From the NCBI GenBank assembly GCA_013368315.1, contig JAACJM010000068.1, forward strand, positions 62,001 through 126,000: a stretch of 64,000 nt of DNA, given 5' to 3'. Made by a program: the position numbers and the translations under genes. The stretch is from Tetrapyrgos nigripes. Taxonomy: Eukaryota; Basidiomycota; Agaricomycetes; Agaricales; Campanellaceae. The notes beneath the pieces were generated by a model. The model was given only the letters and a program-made list of their open reading frames with translations, searched no databases and was not told the origin of the DNA. Shown here piece after piece: positions 31,578 through 42,035 of this stretch (position 1 is the stretch's first letter; each line of letters starts with the position of its first letter).

Positions 31578-32048
31578 TGCTGTTGTTGACGCTAGTTGAG
31601 TTGCTTTTGTAGATGGAGATGCGTGAAGTTGTGTTGCTGTGCGTTATAAATGGTGGTTGAGCAGCAAGGAGGGTCTTGACTAGGAGGTACAGACTCCTCT
31701 GGCTTTTGAGACATCGCGTTGAAGAAAAGGAGCAATCCAATCAGATGACCGCGAATCTTTGCTAGGGTTAGGTTTTGCGACGAACCATTTTTCGTCAATT
31801 TCGTCATCCTGACCCTTCGCAGCGCTCACCCTCCCTGACTCTGAGTCTTTAAGCTCATACACTTTCCAAATCCTTTGTTACCGCTTGACCTCGTCACTGC
31901 AGTTGCGTGCTGCATACATATCCTGATGCAATGTACTTTGCTTCAACTCAAGTCCCAAGGGCCAAGTTCATGCCCTCTGAGCTGATCTTACACACCACTA
32001 TTCCTCTTAACACCTCAAATTCACTGCATGTACTTCTCAAACCTGAAC

Positions 32049-34379
32049 CTAATAAGCCTTCGGTTGACCCAACCTCTTCCTCCACTTTTCCCCGTAAAAC
32101 ATCAATGCGACGATGGGTAGGAATGTTACGACGCTGTCAGTGCAAACAGAATTCTCAATGAGACAGTGAGAGGAGTCAACCTAGGCCAACATGGCTTACC
32201 ACAAAAGCGTAAAAAAACGTGAAAGACCATTGATATCCGACTTTTTCGCCAAAGGGAATCCTAGAATATAGCGAGAAAAAGTTGAAAAATACCATATATC
32301 AGAAAGGTGACATGAAGGAGAAGAGGTGGGCGATTTTAGGCGAGGCGTACTTACGAATAAAACCCAAGTGTTAAGCCAAAGGCCTGGCGTAAAGAGCTGC
32401 ACACATCGACGTCAATACGTGTACCACGCGGCATGCAGAAGGAGAAGACAGAAAAGGTCAAGCCAAGGGTATAAAATGAACGATAAACAATTAACAGAAA
32501 CGTCTCAACTTCAATATTCAACAAAATGACGACACTCACTTGAAACATTGACTAACATCGACACTCCTCTCCCTATAACAATCACCACAGCTGTAGGAGT
32601 ATAACACGGAGGAGACGATTTGAATTCCGAAGCAGGCTATTGCTGTTCATTGGGAATTTGAAGAGGTGAGATAAGAAAGAGGTGGACTGAGGACCAGGGA
32701 AGGGGAGAAATTAAAAACGTTGGAACGCACCCATGCCTATACAAGGTGCAATAAATGTCGTTTTGTAGTGTACTGTGAGTCCATATCTTTTAACAGAAAA
32801 AAAGGGGAAGAATTGAGGAGTATCAGCAAGCTTTTACCGAATACTCACATCAACAACCCCGCTGGAACCGTAATCGCTCCTGTCCAGATCCCTTGTAATC
32901 TTACTTCTGCTGGTAATGTTGCCTCCTCGTCCATATCTCCCTCTCCCTCTCCTTCTCTTTCACCCACTTTCTTACCCCTTGCCCTCATCAGCGCCCTCGC
33001 CCTAGCCCTCTGCATCATCCAATCGGTCACCGGCCCCGAAAATAGTTCGCCCAGCGAAGCACCAACGAGGAGGCTTACACCATTAGCCAAACCGTTCCTG
33101 ACAGTGTCAAATCCGTAGAGTTCGGTAAATATGGTAGCGAGAGTAAGAGCTGGTTCGATTGAGGCAAAACCGTAGGTTACTGCACTGGAGGAAAGAAAAG
33201 GTGAATAAATCTAATAAAAAGGAACACATAGCATTGACACTCACAAATACAAAGCAGGAAACACGACCGAAGGGTATTTCAACATGCTTAGAGGCTTAAT
33301 GAAATCGGTGGGTTTTAGCTTCCTGGTGGGAGGCCTTTCGAGATCCCAGAACCATAAACGGTTAAGGTAGGTCTTTAGGGTGAGGGGAGGGGGTTGGTAA
33401 GGAACGTAGTGTGGTTGGCCTTGTCCGGATATAAATTCCGGCTGGCTACTTTTATCCACCATTTGCACAGTAGGCTTCTCATCATCATCATTCGACTCAG
33501 AGGTGAGAGGATCAGATATGGCAACATGCATTTGAGTTTCTCGTGGCCGGTCAAATAACGTCTCGGGCATGAGAAACAGGCAGACAACGAAGAATCCACC
33601 TATCAAGTCGTTGTCAAATTCAATAAAGATAAAAAAGACCGCTCATAAACAACTACTCACCATTCAAAATCGCTCCCGTCCAAAAACACCACCTCCATCC
33701 TCTATCCCTGGCAACATATCCTCCAGCAATAGGCGACAAATGCGCTCCATTGGTCAACATCAACGTAAAAATACCCATAGCCTTGCCCCTTTGATGCACA
33801 TAAAACAAATCCACCACTGTCCCTGCACCCAACGCCAATCCAGCTAAAGCACCAAGCCCATACATCGCTCGTGCGAGGATGAGTGTTCCGTATGATTTCG
33901 CACAGGCTGAACCTATAGCGGAAGCGAAACCTATCAACACAGAGATGAGGTATATGGGTCGTCTGCCGTAAATGTTGGCGAAGGGAATGAAGAGGAAAGG
34001 GCCGATGGAGGAGCAGCCGATGAGGATTGCACTTTGGTAGGTTCCGGTTACGGGGGCGATACCGAATTCGGCTGAAAGGGGGACGACTGCGGGGTTGATG
34101 ATGGTTGCACCGAGGGTTCCGAGCAAGGCAAGCATGGAGACGAGGGCGAGAATGATGTATTTGAGCCACTCCCCGAAGAGAGATTTAGTTTGAGGAAAGA
34201 CAGGTGGAAGATATGAAACGTACGTTAGGATAGTTCAAGGGATCATATAGAGAGGTGGTTGGTTGAGGAATGAGAGGTAGACCTACGGGGTCGAGTTGGA
34301 TAGTGGGATACCGAAGTTTGTCGAGTGCATTGCTTCCTTCAATGATTCTGGGTTCATCTTGGGCAGAATTGATGGCCAT
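32049..34379 (-). CDS. MFS transporter (DHA1-type, 12 predicted TM)
   Basis: This is a polytopic plasma-membrane exporter of the drug:H+ antiporter type; its substrate is unknown. Exon 1 (34224-34379) encodes a cytosolic head with PTIQLDPVGLPLIPQPTTS. Exon 2 (33661-34168) begins WLKYIILALVSMLALLGTLG and carries PFANIYGRRPIYLISVLIGF and LTNGAHLSPIAGGYVARDRG. Exon 3 (about 33246-33599) holds the central loop with PTDFIKPLSMLKYPSVVFPA. The following exons carry AVTYGFASIEPALTLATIFT, LFSGPVTDWMMQRARARA, a Glu-rich insert, GIQIVSSVLYSYS, then GEKVGYQWSFTFF and PIVALMFYGEKWRKRLGQP to a TAG at 32049. The join between the last two exons (about 32113-32210) does not stay in frame with canonical sites; a run of seven T lies just before it. 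This may be a sequencing slip or a real lesion. The gene is about 2.7 kb beyond the RiPP-like block, so a role in product export is possible but unproven. Confidence 0.8.
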
Positions 34380-34442
34380 TAGACGACTACCTCCAGTTCA
34401 AGAGGTACGCTCATATTTATAGCTAAGAGATACAGAACATGT

Positions 34443-34497
34443 GAGCGTTGGGTACTTGAGCTACTTTAACTCAAAGTAGCTTAAGTACCCAACGCTC
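34443..34497. other. Near-perfect 25-bp hairpin
   Basis: The arm GAGCGTTGGGTACTTGAGC continuing to TACTTT is followed by the 5-base loop AACTC and the complementary arm, with one mismatch in 25. It lies between the MFS gene start and a tandem copy of that start, and is followed by AAGCTTAAGCTT. No T-run follows, so it is not a pol III terminator. It may mark a duplication junction or be a small palindromic insertion. Confidence 0.85.
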
Positions 34498-34946
34498 TAA
34501 GCTTAAGCTTGAATGGTGGGAAGAAAGTTCTTGTTAGAGAGAGTAGCGGGCAAAAACGGTCATGAGGACACTTGCTGGGAGTCCACAGCAGGGGAACCCT
34601 TTGGTTGAGAGGAGGAGTGAGAGGTAGACCTGCGGGGTCGAGTTGGATGGTGGGATACCGAAGTTTGTTGATTGCTTTCTTCGATGATTCTTCGTTCATC
34701 TTGGGGGTTCAAACGTTCATCTTGGACAGAATTGATGGCCATTAGACGACCTCCAGTTTAAGAGGTGCGCTCGTAATTATACCCAAAGAGATACAGATTC
34801 CAGAACACATGAGCAGGATGGAAGATTCTTGGTGGATAGAGTAGCGGACAGAAACGGGCATGAGGACACTTGCTGTGGGTCCACAACAGGGGAACTCCGT
34901 TCAAAATGCGACAGTGTTCGTGAAAGATTTCGGTTCCTGGTGGCAT
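34481..34946 (-). pseudogene. Tandem partial copies of the MFS gene 5' end
   Basis: Bases of about 34600-34812 repeat 34250-34445 (exon 1, start codon and upstream region). The minus strand again reads INKLRYPTIQLDPAGLPLTP, and an ATG with AINSVQDE precedes it at 34742. The region 34480-34600, with the word ACACTTGCTGGGAGTCCACA, repeats again at about 34812-34905. There is no membrane domain behind either copy, so they cannot encode a transporter. They might act as extra promoters or upstream exons of the real gene. Confidence 0.8.
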
Positions 34947-35452
34947 TGAAGGAAGAGAGACGCGATCACGTGTAGGATTGACGCTTCATCTTTTTGACGC
35001 CCGGGAACAACCTTCCTCTCTAAAGAGAGTCAGGGAGCCTGAGACTACGTCGGGTTCTAGCTCTGATCTTCAGGGCAAGCCATGGTTGGACTCTGCATAG
35101 AACAGTATTGGAACAGTCAAGTTTTATGAGTACTTAGTATATATACATGTGCACCACGTTCGACGAATGTCCCGGTCCAAGCGAGCCTATGCCATTTGCC
35201 ATGGTCCAAGATCCTCCTAGCTCATTTTCTCAAAATTAAACTCTATTGACACCCAACGCATAAAGGTAAAGACCAGTATAAAATGGCGCCAAATTCGCAG
35301 AGAAAACCGTGACCAACCCGCACCGGGTAGTAAGGTTATCGTCACCTTTGGACAGAGTGAGCACGCCCCAGGTATTGGTTTCCCCCAATCCCGAGTCTGC
35401 ACCGTCTGCCTTCGCGCCCTGTTGACTCCTCTGTGTGCTCTGTTCACCTCGG
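34947..35452. other. Intergenic stretch, no gene called
   Basis: I see no coding sequence with recognisable features. Two minus-strand ORFs at 35217-35478 overlap the 3' end of the next gene and have no motif. Confidence 0.4.
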
Positions 35453-36907
35453 CTAGGCTGAAGAATCCGTTTGCGCATTTTGTTGGTTGGAGGTCTGATA
35501 TTTAATTTCGATCTGTTGACCTTCCGACCACTTCGCTTCCTCTTCTGTGCTTCTCTCCCTTTCCCACTGAGTCCACTGAGTCACCTGCTCCTCGTTCTGC
35601 TCGTTCTGCTCGATTTCTGTGACCCTGATATACGCCTTTAAAAGGACTTGGGGGGCATCTGCCAACAGCTGCTGTGGAGGCCAACATTCCCCCACCTCCA
35701 GAGCGGACAATTCTGATGTGCTCGGACCGTCCATTTGCGGATTCACAATTCCTCCAAACCCCCCTTCGTGGTATCGCAATCGCACATCAAAATGTTCATC
35801 TTTGGAATATTCGTCTGATTGTAGGTACAACACCGCCTTGGGGAATCCAAAGTATCCCTCCAGGGAAAACCTTGCAGCGACCGAACCATCTGGGTTTACG
35901 ATTTCGAATCTGGCTGTATTTTTCTGACCGAAGGGATTGGGATTGTGCCATTTGAAGTAGATTTTGAGGATCAACCACTTGCGTGGAAGCGGGTTCTGCA
36001 ACATCATTTTCAAATTAAAGGAACGAGCGTAAGGCGGTGTTTCTGCGAGCTTTTCGAGGTTCTGACTGGCGTTCTTCTCTTGCTGGACGTTTGGAGGATC
36101 TGCATTATCTATGTACGTCAAGTCAGGTCAAGATCCACACGGGGTAAACTGAAAAGGAAGAACGCACCAGGTCTTAACATTGTGGTAGCCGCGACTGGAT
36201 GTCTGGGAGGAACAGGGGGTTGAGAATTGGAAAGGAGAATGGCTTCGTGACTGGGAAGAATGGGTTGCGAAAGAAATTGTCCACTGATTTGATCACTGAA
36301 CTGAGAGCTGGGCTGAGACGCCAAATCTATCACACACACTCAGCACCACAAAGATACCATATAAGCGTAGCTTAAACGTACTGTCAATCGGTTGATGACT
36401 GGAGAGAACAATGGATTGCGAACTGGGTTGACTAGTGAGTTGAGAGCTAGCTTGGGAAGACCCGAAATCTGCACACACATACGCTCAGTACCACAAAGAT
36501 ACCTTGTAAGGCATAGCTGAAACGTACCGTCAATGAATTGATAACTAACAATGGTTTGCGAACTGGGAGTAACGATGGTTTGCGAACTGGATTCATCACC
36601 GAACTGAGAACTGACTTGAGAAGACCCTTGATCTATCACACACACACGCTCAGTGCCATAAAGATACGTTGTCAGCATAGTTAAAACGCACAGTCAACAT
36701 GAAATTCCTGGGACTGAGTGTTCGGAGAAGGTGACGCTAGATACGCGGATAATAAGCTTGCGATTTCAAGATATGCAGCCCTCTGGATAACGTACGGATT
36801 CTTGCATCGGCGACGAGTTCCATGGACCATTGGGAAGAGCTCTGAGGATTCTCAAGAGGTTCGAGATAATCAGACCGCTGGGATTGAGACATGGTAGGTT
36901 GAGACAT
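35453..36907 (-). CDS. S/Q-rich protein with tandemly duplicated exon-intron modules
   Basis: I do not recognise a family. The start at 36907 (MSQPTMSQSQRSDYLEPLEN) opens exon 1, which ends AGAATCC/GTACGT near 36797. Three short modules follow, with exons near 36540-36632, 36382-36468 and 36169-36326. Their products are alike: QGSSQVSSQFGDESSSQTIV, FGSSQASSQLTSQPSSQSIV and LASQPSSQFSDQISGQFLSQ. All intervening introns are phase 1, start GTACGTTT or GTGCGTTT, contain GGTATCTTTGTGGTACTGAG and end TGTG(T)GATAG or GTGCAG, so exon and intron were duplicated together. The last exon (35453-about 36111) encodes a globular domain: KWLILKIYFKWHNPNPFGQK, RFEIVNPDGSVAARFSLEGY, HFDVRLRYHEGGFGGIVNPQ and a Glu/Gln-rich tail. 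Module copy number may vary between strains. Confidence 0.72.
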
Positions 36908-38091
36908 GGTAGGTTGCAGTATCCCTGTGGAGAGCTTGACGAGGTTATATAGTGGTGCCGCTCGAGTGTGTGGAAACAAAGGATGCACTTCAGCCTTTAT
37001 TTTCTGTCGATAGTCATCATCAAAGAGAAAATCCAGCAGACAAAGGCAGCAGCTGAGCTCCGAAAGACAATCAAAGGCTTTGGCAGAAGCATAATGCAGA
37101 TAAAGCAACGAGACAGCAAAAAAAATTGAGTGTTCCAGAACAAATCCGGAGTCACGGCAGATGAGAATTATCGACCAATGTTGGACTCGTAACCAGTCAT
37201 TCGCGAAAGAAGGGCAATGTTATGTACTATAACCCGTGGCAATGAGATAAAAGAAAGAGCTGATTCTCACGTCATCTCTACGTCTTCCAGCTCCGTCCAG
37301 ACTCTACACAAAAGGACAGACCTACATGCTGTGGATGTAAGTACTGGACAAAGGTGCGCAGCACGCTCATTCCACTTCTCATAGAGAACTGAGCCCTGCC
37401 GCAGTTTTTCGCAGTTCCAATCGTTTCAAAAATGGCTCTGGAGATATTTCGTCGCAAAATTCTTTCTTCAGCCTGTTCCACATTCAGTACCTCCTTCGCC
37501 CATACGGCAGGGAAAAGCTCAAGCCAAGGATCTGCAAATAGCACGACCTAAGATTAATCAATCCTCAAGTTCTGTGCGCCAAGGAACCGTGCCTAACGCC
37601 GTCGACGTCTCATTGAACTGCATTAAGCTGTCCTAACCCAACTCAGTTCTTCTTTCCCAAGCCATGTGCGGCCCCAATCCCTTGATTCCGACAACCCTCA
37701 TTCAAAGCCTCGAGATGCGGCCCTGCTGAAGACCGTATTTGCATCTTCTACCCCAAGGATCCGTTTGCACCAATAGTATCCAGACTTCTTTCAAAAATTT
37801 TCGATGTAATTCTGTGCGGGTTCCTTCATCGCCGTGCGTAGCGTGACAGTCGATTGCGGGCATATTTTAGTATCACTAGGTATAAAAAGTCAAGCTGAAA
37901 AAGTTGGCTTCAGCGTACTCATCGAGTGCACATCTTGCCATTTCCAAGGCCAAGAATCCTGTGAGTAGATCTCTGAGTTCTCTGTATCTTATCGTCCTCA
38001 TCCATTTACAAACGCAGTCCTAAACAATATAGATGTACAGTGCACTTCTGTCGACCTACTACTTTCTCTAACATCTACGACAGTGTCAACG
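36908..38091. other. Intergenic stretch with one unassigned ORF
   Basis: A minus-strand ORF at 37278-37544 (88 codons; WLELFPAVWAKEVLNVEQAE, then RNISRAIFETIGTAKNCGRA) has normal composition and could be an exon, but I find no partners. From 37600 to 38080 there is only the upstream region of the next gene, with a probable leader intron (GTGAGTAGATC near 37960). Confidence 0.4.
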
Positions 38092-38448
38092 ATGAAGACC
38101 TTCATCTTTACCATCCTCACTGTTCTTCCAGCAGCTCTCGCTCAAGGTTCCTACAGCGTCACGGCTTACACCTCCCCCTCCTGTGACGTCAATAGCGGCA
38201 CCATCGAAACCGTCAGCGGTCCCACCAGCTCGAATTGCATTCCTTTCCCTGGTGGTCGTTCCCTTGACCTCGTAATGACGGGTTCTTGCAGCCGTATGAC
38301 GGCCTACTTCAGTGACGACTGTACCCCCGGCGTTGGGCCTGCTCCTGATCAAAGCGATATCGGGAGCCCTTGGAACGCAGGTTGCCAGACGTTTGCTTTG
38401 AACGCTGGGCAGCCGGAATCTTTCAATTCTCTTCGGGTTTTTTGTTGA
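38092..38448 (+). CDS. Small secreted cysteine-containing protein
   Basis: This 118-residue protein has a clear signal peptide (MKTFIFTILTVLPAALAQ). The ATG at 38092 is chosen because the longer frame begins with GTG. The mature part has six Cys: SPSCDVNSGTIETV, SSNCIPFPGG, TGSCSRMTAYFSDDCTP, NAGCQTFAL and the final RVFC. The even number suggests three disulfides. There is no membrane segment or GPI signal. Similar small secreted proteins are common in mushrooms and are linked to fruiting or substrate interactions; no function can be given here. It has no introns in the coding part. Confidence 0.8.
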   Translation: MKTFIFTILTVLPAALAQGSYSVTAYTSPSCDVNSGTIETVSGPTSSNCIPFPGGRSLDLVMTGSCSRMTAYFSDDCTPGVGPAPDQSDIGSPWNAGCQTFALNAGQPESFNSLRVFC

Positions 38449-38672
38449 GGGTACTGCTTGTCGTAGACGGTAGCCGTTAGAGGTCAAAGTGATAGTTATA
38501 GTGAACTGGTGTACAACGATATGTATATGAAATCGAAATGATTAATGATACATATTCCTGCGTATAATGAGAGAGTCAACTAAGATTAAGAGCATTCATA
38601 TGTCGCGCATGTAGTACACCATCCATCCAGGTTTGAAGTTTATAAGGAAGGCTGAGGAAGCTTAAGAAATTC

Positions 38673-39279
38673 CTAGTGGAGCTTGTCGTAGAAGTGCAGA
38701 AAAGGGAGACATGATGAACGACTGGTCCCGCTCAGCACCGACGCCAAAACCATTATCCTCTTTGCTATTGGGCTAGCCAGCAAATTGACGACAAAATGGA
38801 TGAGGTGAAGGTATCTTACCGTAATTCGTTGTACCGCTGCATGACCATATTCTGCTGCTCCTTCATCAACTTCTTCATGTCGACAGTCACCACATAAGCA
38901 CTCAATGTGAAGGCTGCTGAGAGGACGTTCAGACGGCTGCAAATAGACGTCAGTGTCCCTTAGTCAAGGTATTGGTATATAATACTCACTCTTCCAAGGA
39001 AATAATATCTTTCCGACACTTCTGCTCCAGCATCGACATCATCTCAAGTTCCTTGTCAGTCCTCATCTGCTCTGTCAACTCTTCCGGGGAAGGACAATCC
39101 AAAGAGGCAACAACATCGCAGTATCGCTTGTCCTTCCAGTATCCAGTCCCGTCAGATAAAACACCCGTCCGGAGAGTATCGAAGATGAACTGGTAGCGGT
39201 GGAGTCTTTGAGCAAGATGTTCAACAATAAGATCACTTTCGGTACTGCATGGTTTAGTGAGAGAGATTGATTGAGACAT
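38673..39279 (-). CDS. Hypothetical protein, probably helical
   Basis: The first exon (about 38998-39279) encodes SQSISLTKPCSTESDLIVEH, LAQRLHRYQFIFDTLRTGVL and SPEELTEQMRTDKELEMMSM. A GTGAGT donor follows, then a second exon (about 38823-38938) with RLNVLSAAFTLSAYVVTVDM and KKLMKEQQNMVMQRYNELR, and a short last exon to a TAG at 38673. It reads as an alpha-helical protein of about 160 residues with a possible coiled coil. I do not recognise it. The last exon edge is uncertain. Confidence 0.55.
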
Positions 39280-39686
39280 GGTGTTTGAGCGAGGCCAGTT
39301 TTCTTCAGTGACAGCAGGGGGAGTTAGGGCTCACAATGAGCACATTTGCTGCTTATATACCTCAGGTTATCTAGCGCTTTGACTCGGAGCTGAGAATTGA
39401 CGCGTGTCGTTTTCAGACTTGGGCTTTGTCCTCATTTGGAGCGTTGGAGGGTGGATTGACTTCTTTTGGAAGCTTTGACCGATATGGAAATGGACTTTCT
39501 TAGGGAACAGTGAGATACTGCAGCTGTTTTCCCCGTGCGCAAAGCTCGAAAGGCACCATTCAAGGAAAGCCCTATGTCTTGTGAACAAGATTTGCCGAGC
39601 CGTTTTGTTCTTCTGCGAAGCAATTGGAACTATAGTGGGATTGAGACAAAGGATTGATATCGTTGAGACAAAGTACAACGCCGCCA

Positions 39687-41780
39687 TCAATTAATCATTT
39701 CGCGCGCAACTTTATCCCTTTCAAACTCTCTTTGCACCTATTAGTATCCGATTTCGCGTCAGAAGTCGTTCTCTGTGTCCAACGGCATATGAGGACTCAC
39801 TCGGTCGTGGAAGTCAACATCAATCAAATATCTCACTCCAGTCACCGCCAAAGCCTTTGAGACATCTAGACACGCTTCATGAGCAGCCATTGTTGCAGCT
39901 GCTGTCGCAAATTCCCGTGTGTGATTTCCTCCTCCAATTATTGTGGGGATAGCTGAAAGATGAAAACAACGGGAATGAGCACCCATGACGAAAAATGAGA
40001 AAAAAGTCCTCCCACCGAAGCCAGGGTGTAAAGAGGGTATTTCTGCATATCGGACAGTCAGTATTCTTGGAACAACGAAAAAAAGGCGACATGAACTATA
40101 CGCACCATAGGAAACATTTCCCTAGGAAAATCAGCATCAGTCATTCAGCACATGGACCTGAAAATGATGATACTCACAAAATCAGTCGATGCACTAGCGA
40201 TTCCCCACTCGTAGTCCACAGTTCCATATCGGCTCCGGACGATATTCGCTACTTCCTCTCCCAGCACCTTATTTTGACGCAAATCATACATATGCACTGT
40301 GCTGGTGATCTTAGATGTGCACCCTGTAGCCAGTGCACCTGATCTGAAGACAGACTGTCAGCAAGATATGATTAAAAAAGATGAAGGCACTTGCTCAAGA
40401 CAAGGAATAACCCGTTCTGCGGCAGCTTCTTGCCTTGCGAGGGTAGGTGCTCGTACAGCGACACTAAAATAGGAAAAACGTTGGGTACAAGAGAGGCAAA
40501 CATATCTGATGAATTGTACACTGACTGGTACATTGCGTAGTCCGGAATGACTATCGGATAGCCAAACATCAGTCACAGTCTAGGACTCAGAGAGACTTGC
40601 ACTCACTATTCGTTACCCAATCCTTTCCTTTGAATATTCCGTGCACCCGGATATCCGGTTTGAGATGTTGACGCAGGGCGTTGACGTTGTTGTACGCAAG
40701 AACAGCAGCGTCCAAAGCATTGACACCCTCCCAAGGTGAAAGAGCGGCGTGAGCGCTAGTTTGTCGAGACGGGAAATTAGAAAGCATTCACATCGAGTTC
40801 GCAGAAGCAAGCACTCACGTATGTCCAAAATATTCTGCTTCAAATCCTTTGATGGCCAAGGAACTGCTCAAGGACACAGAACCCTTCGGTCCAGGAGCAG
40901 GATGGCACCTAATAGTCATGGTTCGCGTGAGTTTGAATATTAGACAGCAAGAGCATGTACTCACATTAAGCAGATATCCATATTGTCATAAGCACCTTTC
41001 TGCAGTAAAATGATCTTTCCTACAGCGGCTTCTTCAGCTGCAGAATTGTGAGTGTTCGTTTATGTACTGAAATAAAGTAGCAATAATATACCAGGTGTCC
41101 CAAGTAGCTTTACAGTTCCTGAGATGTCGAATCTTTCAAGAGCGGCTTTCATAGCACATGCAACAGCTACTCCAGCGATCGCAATCAGATTATGACCTAT
41201 ATACATCAACTTTAGTTAATCGTCATATTGCCTGTCTGGAGAGACTAATTATGACCGCAGGCATGTCCAACGCCAGGTAGCGCGTCCATCTTCCGCAGGA
41301 ATAAGCCAATCGTAAGAAGAGGAATGATCTGACCACACACCTCAGAGTTAATCCCAACAGTTCGCCCGCGCTCGCCGTGTCTAAATGTTGCAAGCCAGGC
41401 TGTAGGCAGAAGGTAATGCGATTCGACTTGGAAACCTTGGGTGGACATGAATTCGGTGAGGACGTCGTGCGCATGTCTTGGAAAGCTTTGAGACGAGTGA
41501 AAGTCATGAAGAAGTCCGTATGCAGCTTACTTCTCCTCAAATGCCAGCTCAGGATTGCCTGTACAAAAGCTGGTATCTAAATGATGCAAAACAAGAATCC
41601 GACTAGCGACGTACTATGTAGGTCCATACTGAGTTTCCTCAGTTCTCCGCTCAATCCCTGAGTCTTTTGCTCGATGAAGTCCAGGATATCGGGCCTGAAA
41701 ATCGGTAAACCTTCCGGACATTCTGCTGTCGGTCGCGTATCGTCTTCAGGTCGCCAGACTTGGGTTTGAGTAGAGTTCAT
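39687..41780 (-). CDS. M20 family amidohydrolase (PM20D2/aminoacylase-1-like type)
   Basis: This zinc-dependent peptidase/amidohydrolase probably acts on small peptides or N-acyl amino acids in the cytosol. The start at 41780 is followed by [20 protein letters not shown] and [20 protein letters not shown]. Family residues are spread over many short exons: [20 protein letters not shown] (metal ligands), [20 protein letters not shown] (catalytic Glu pair), [60 protein letters not shown], a late [20 protein letters not shown] (final ligand), and an end [16 protein letters not shown] with stop at 39687. All landmarks are present, so the gene appears intact with roughly a dozen introns. It starts about 255 bp from the CLF1 pseudogene, divergent. 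Confidence 0.85.
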
Positions 41781-42035
41781 GATTGGTCGTCATCTGATGT
41801 TGGTGGCCCAAACATCATTGAGTGATTGATAGAAGAATTAGACCAGGCATGTCACGCTGATGACACAGTAAGTACACACCCCGACGAAGACCAAGCAGTT
41901 TGTCTAGATTCCCTTGATTGTATTTTGGAATAATGAGGAAGCCTTGAGGAAGCCTCAAGAATTTACACGCCCACAGAAGCGCCGAGGATTGAGAAGTCAG
42001 CGGCAGCCGATGAACTTCTGACCCGGACAACCACA

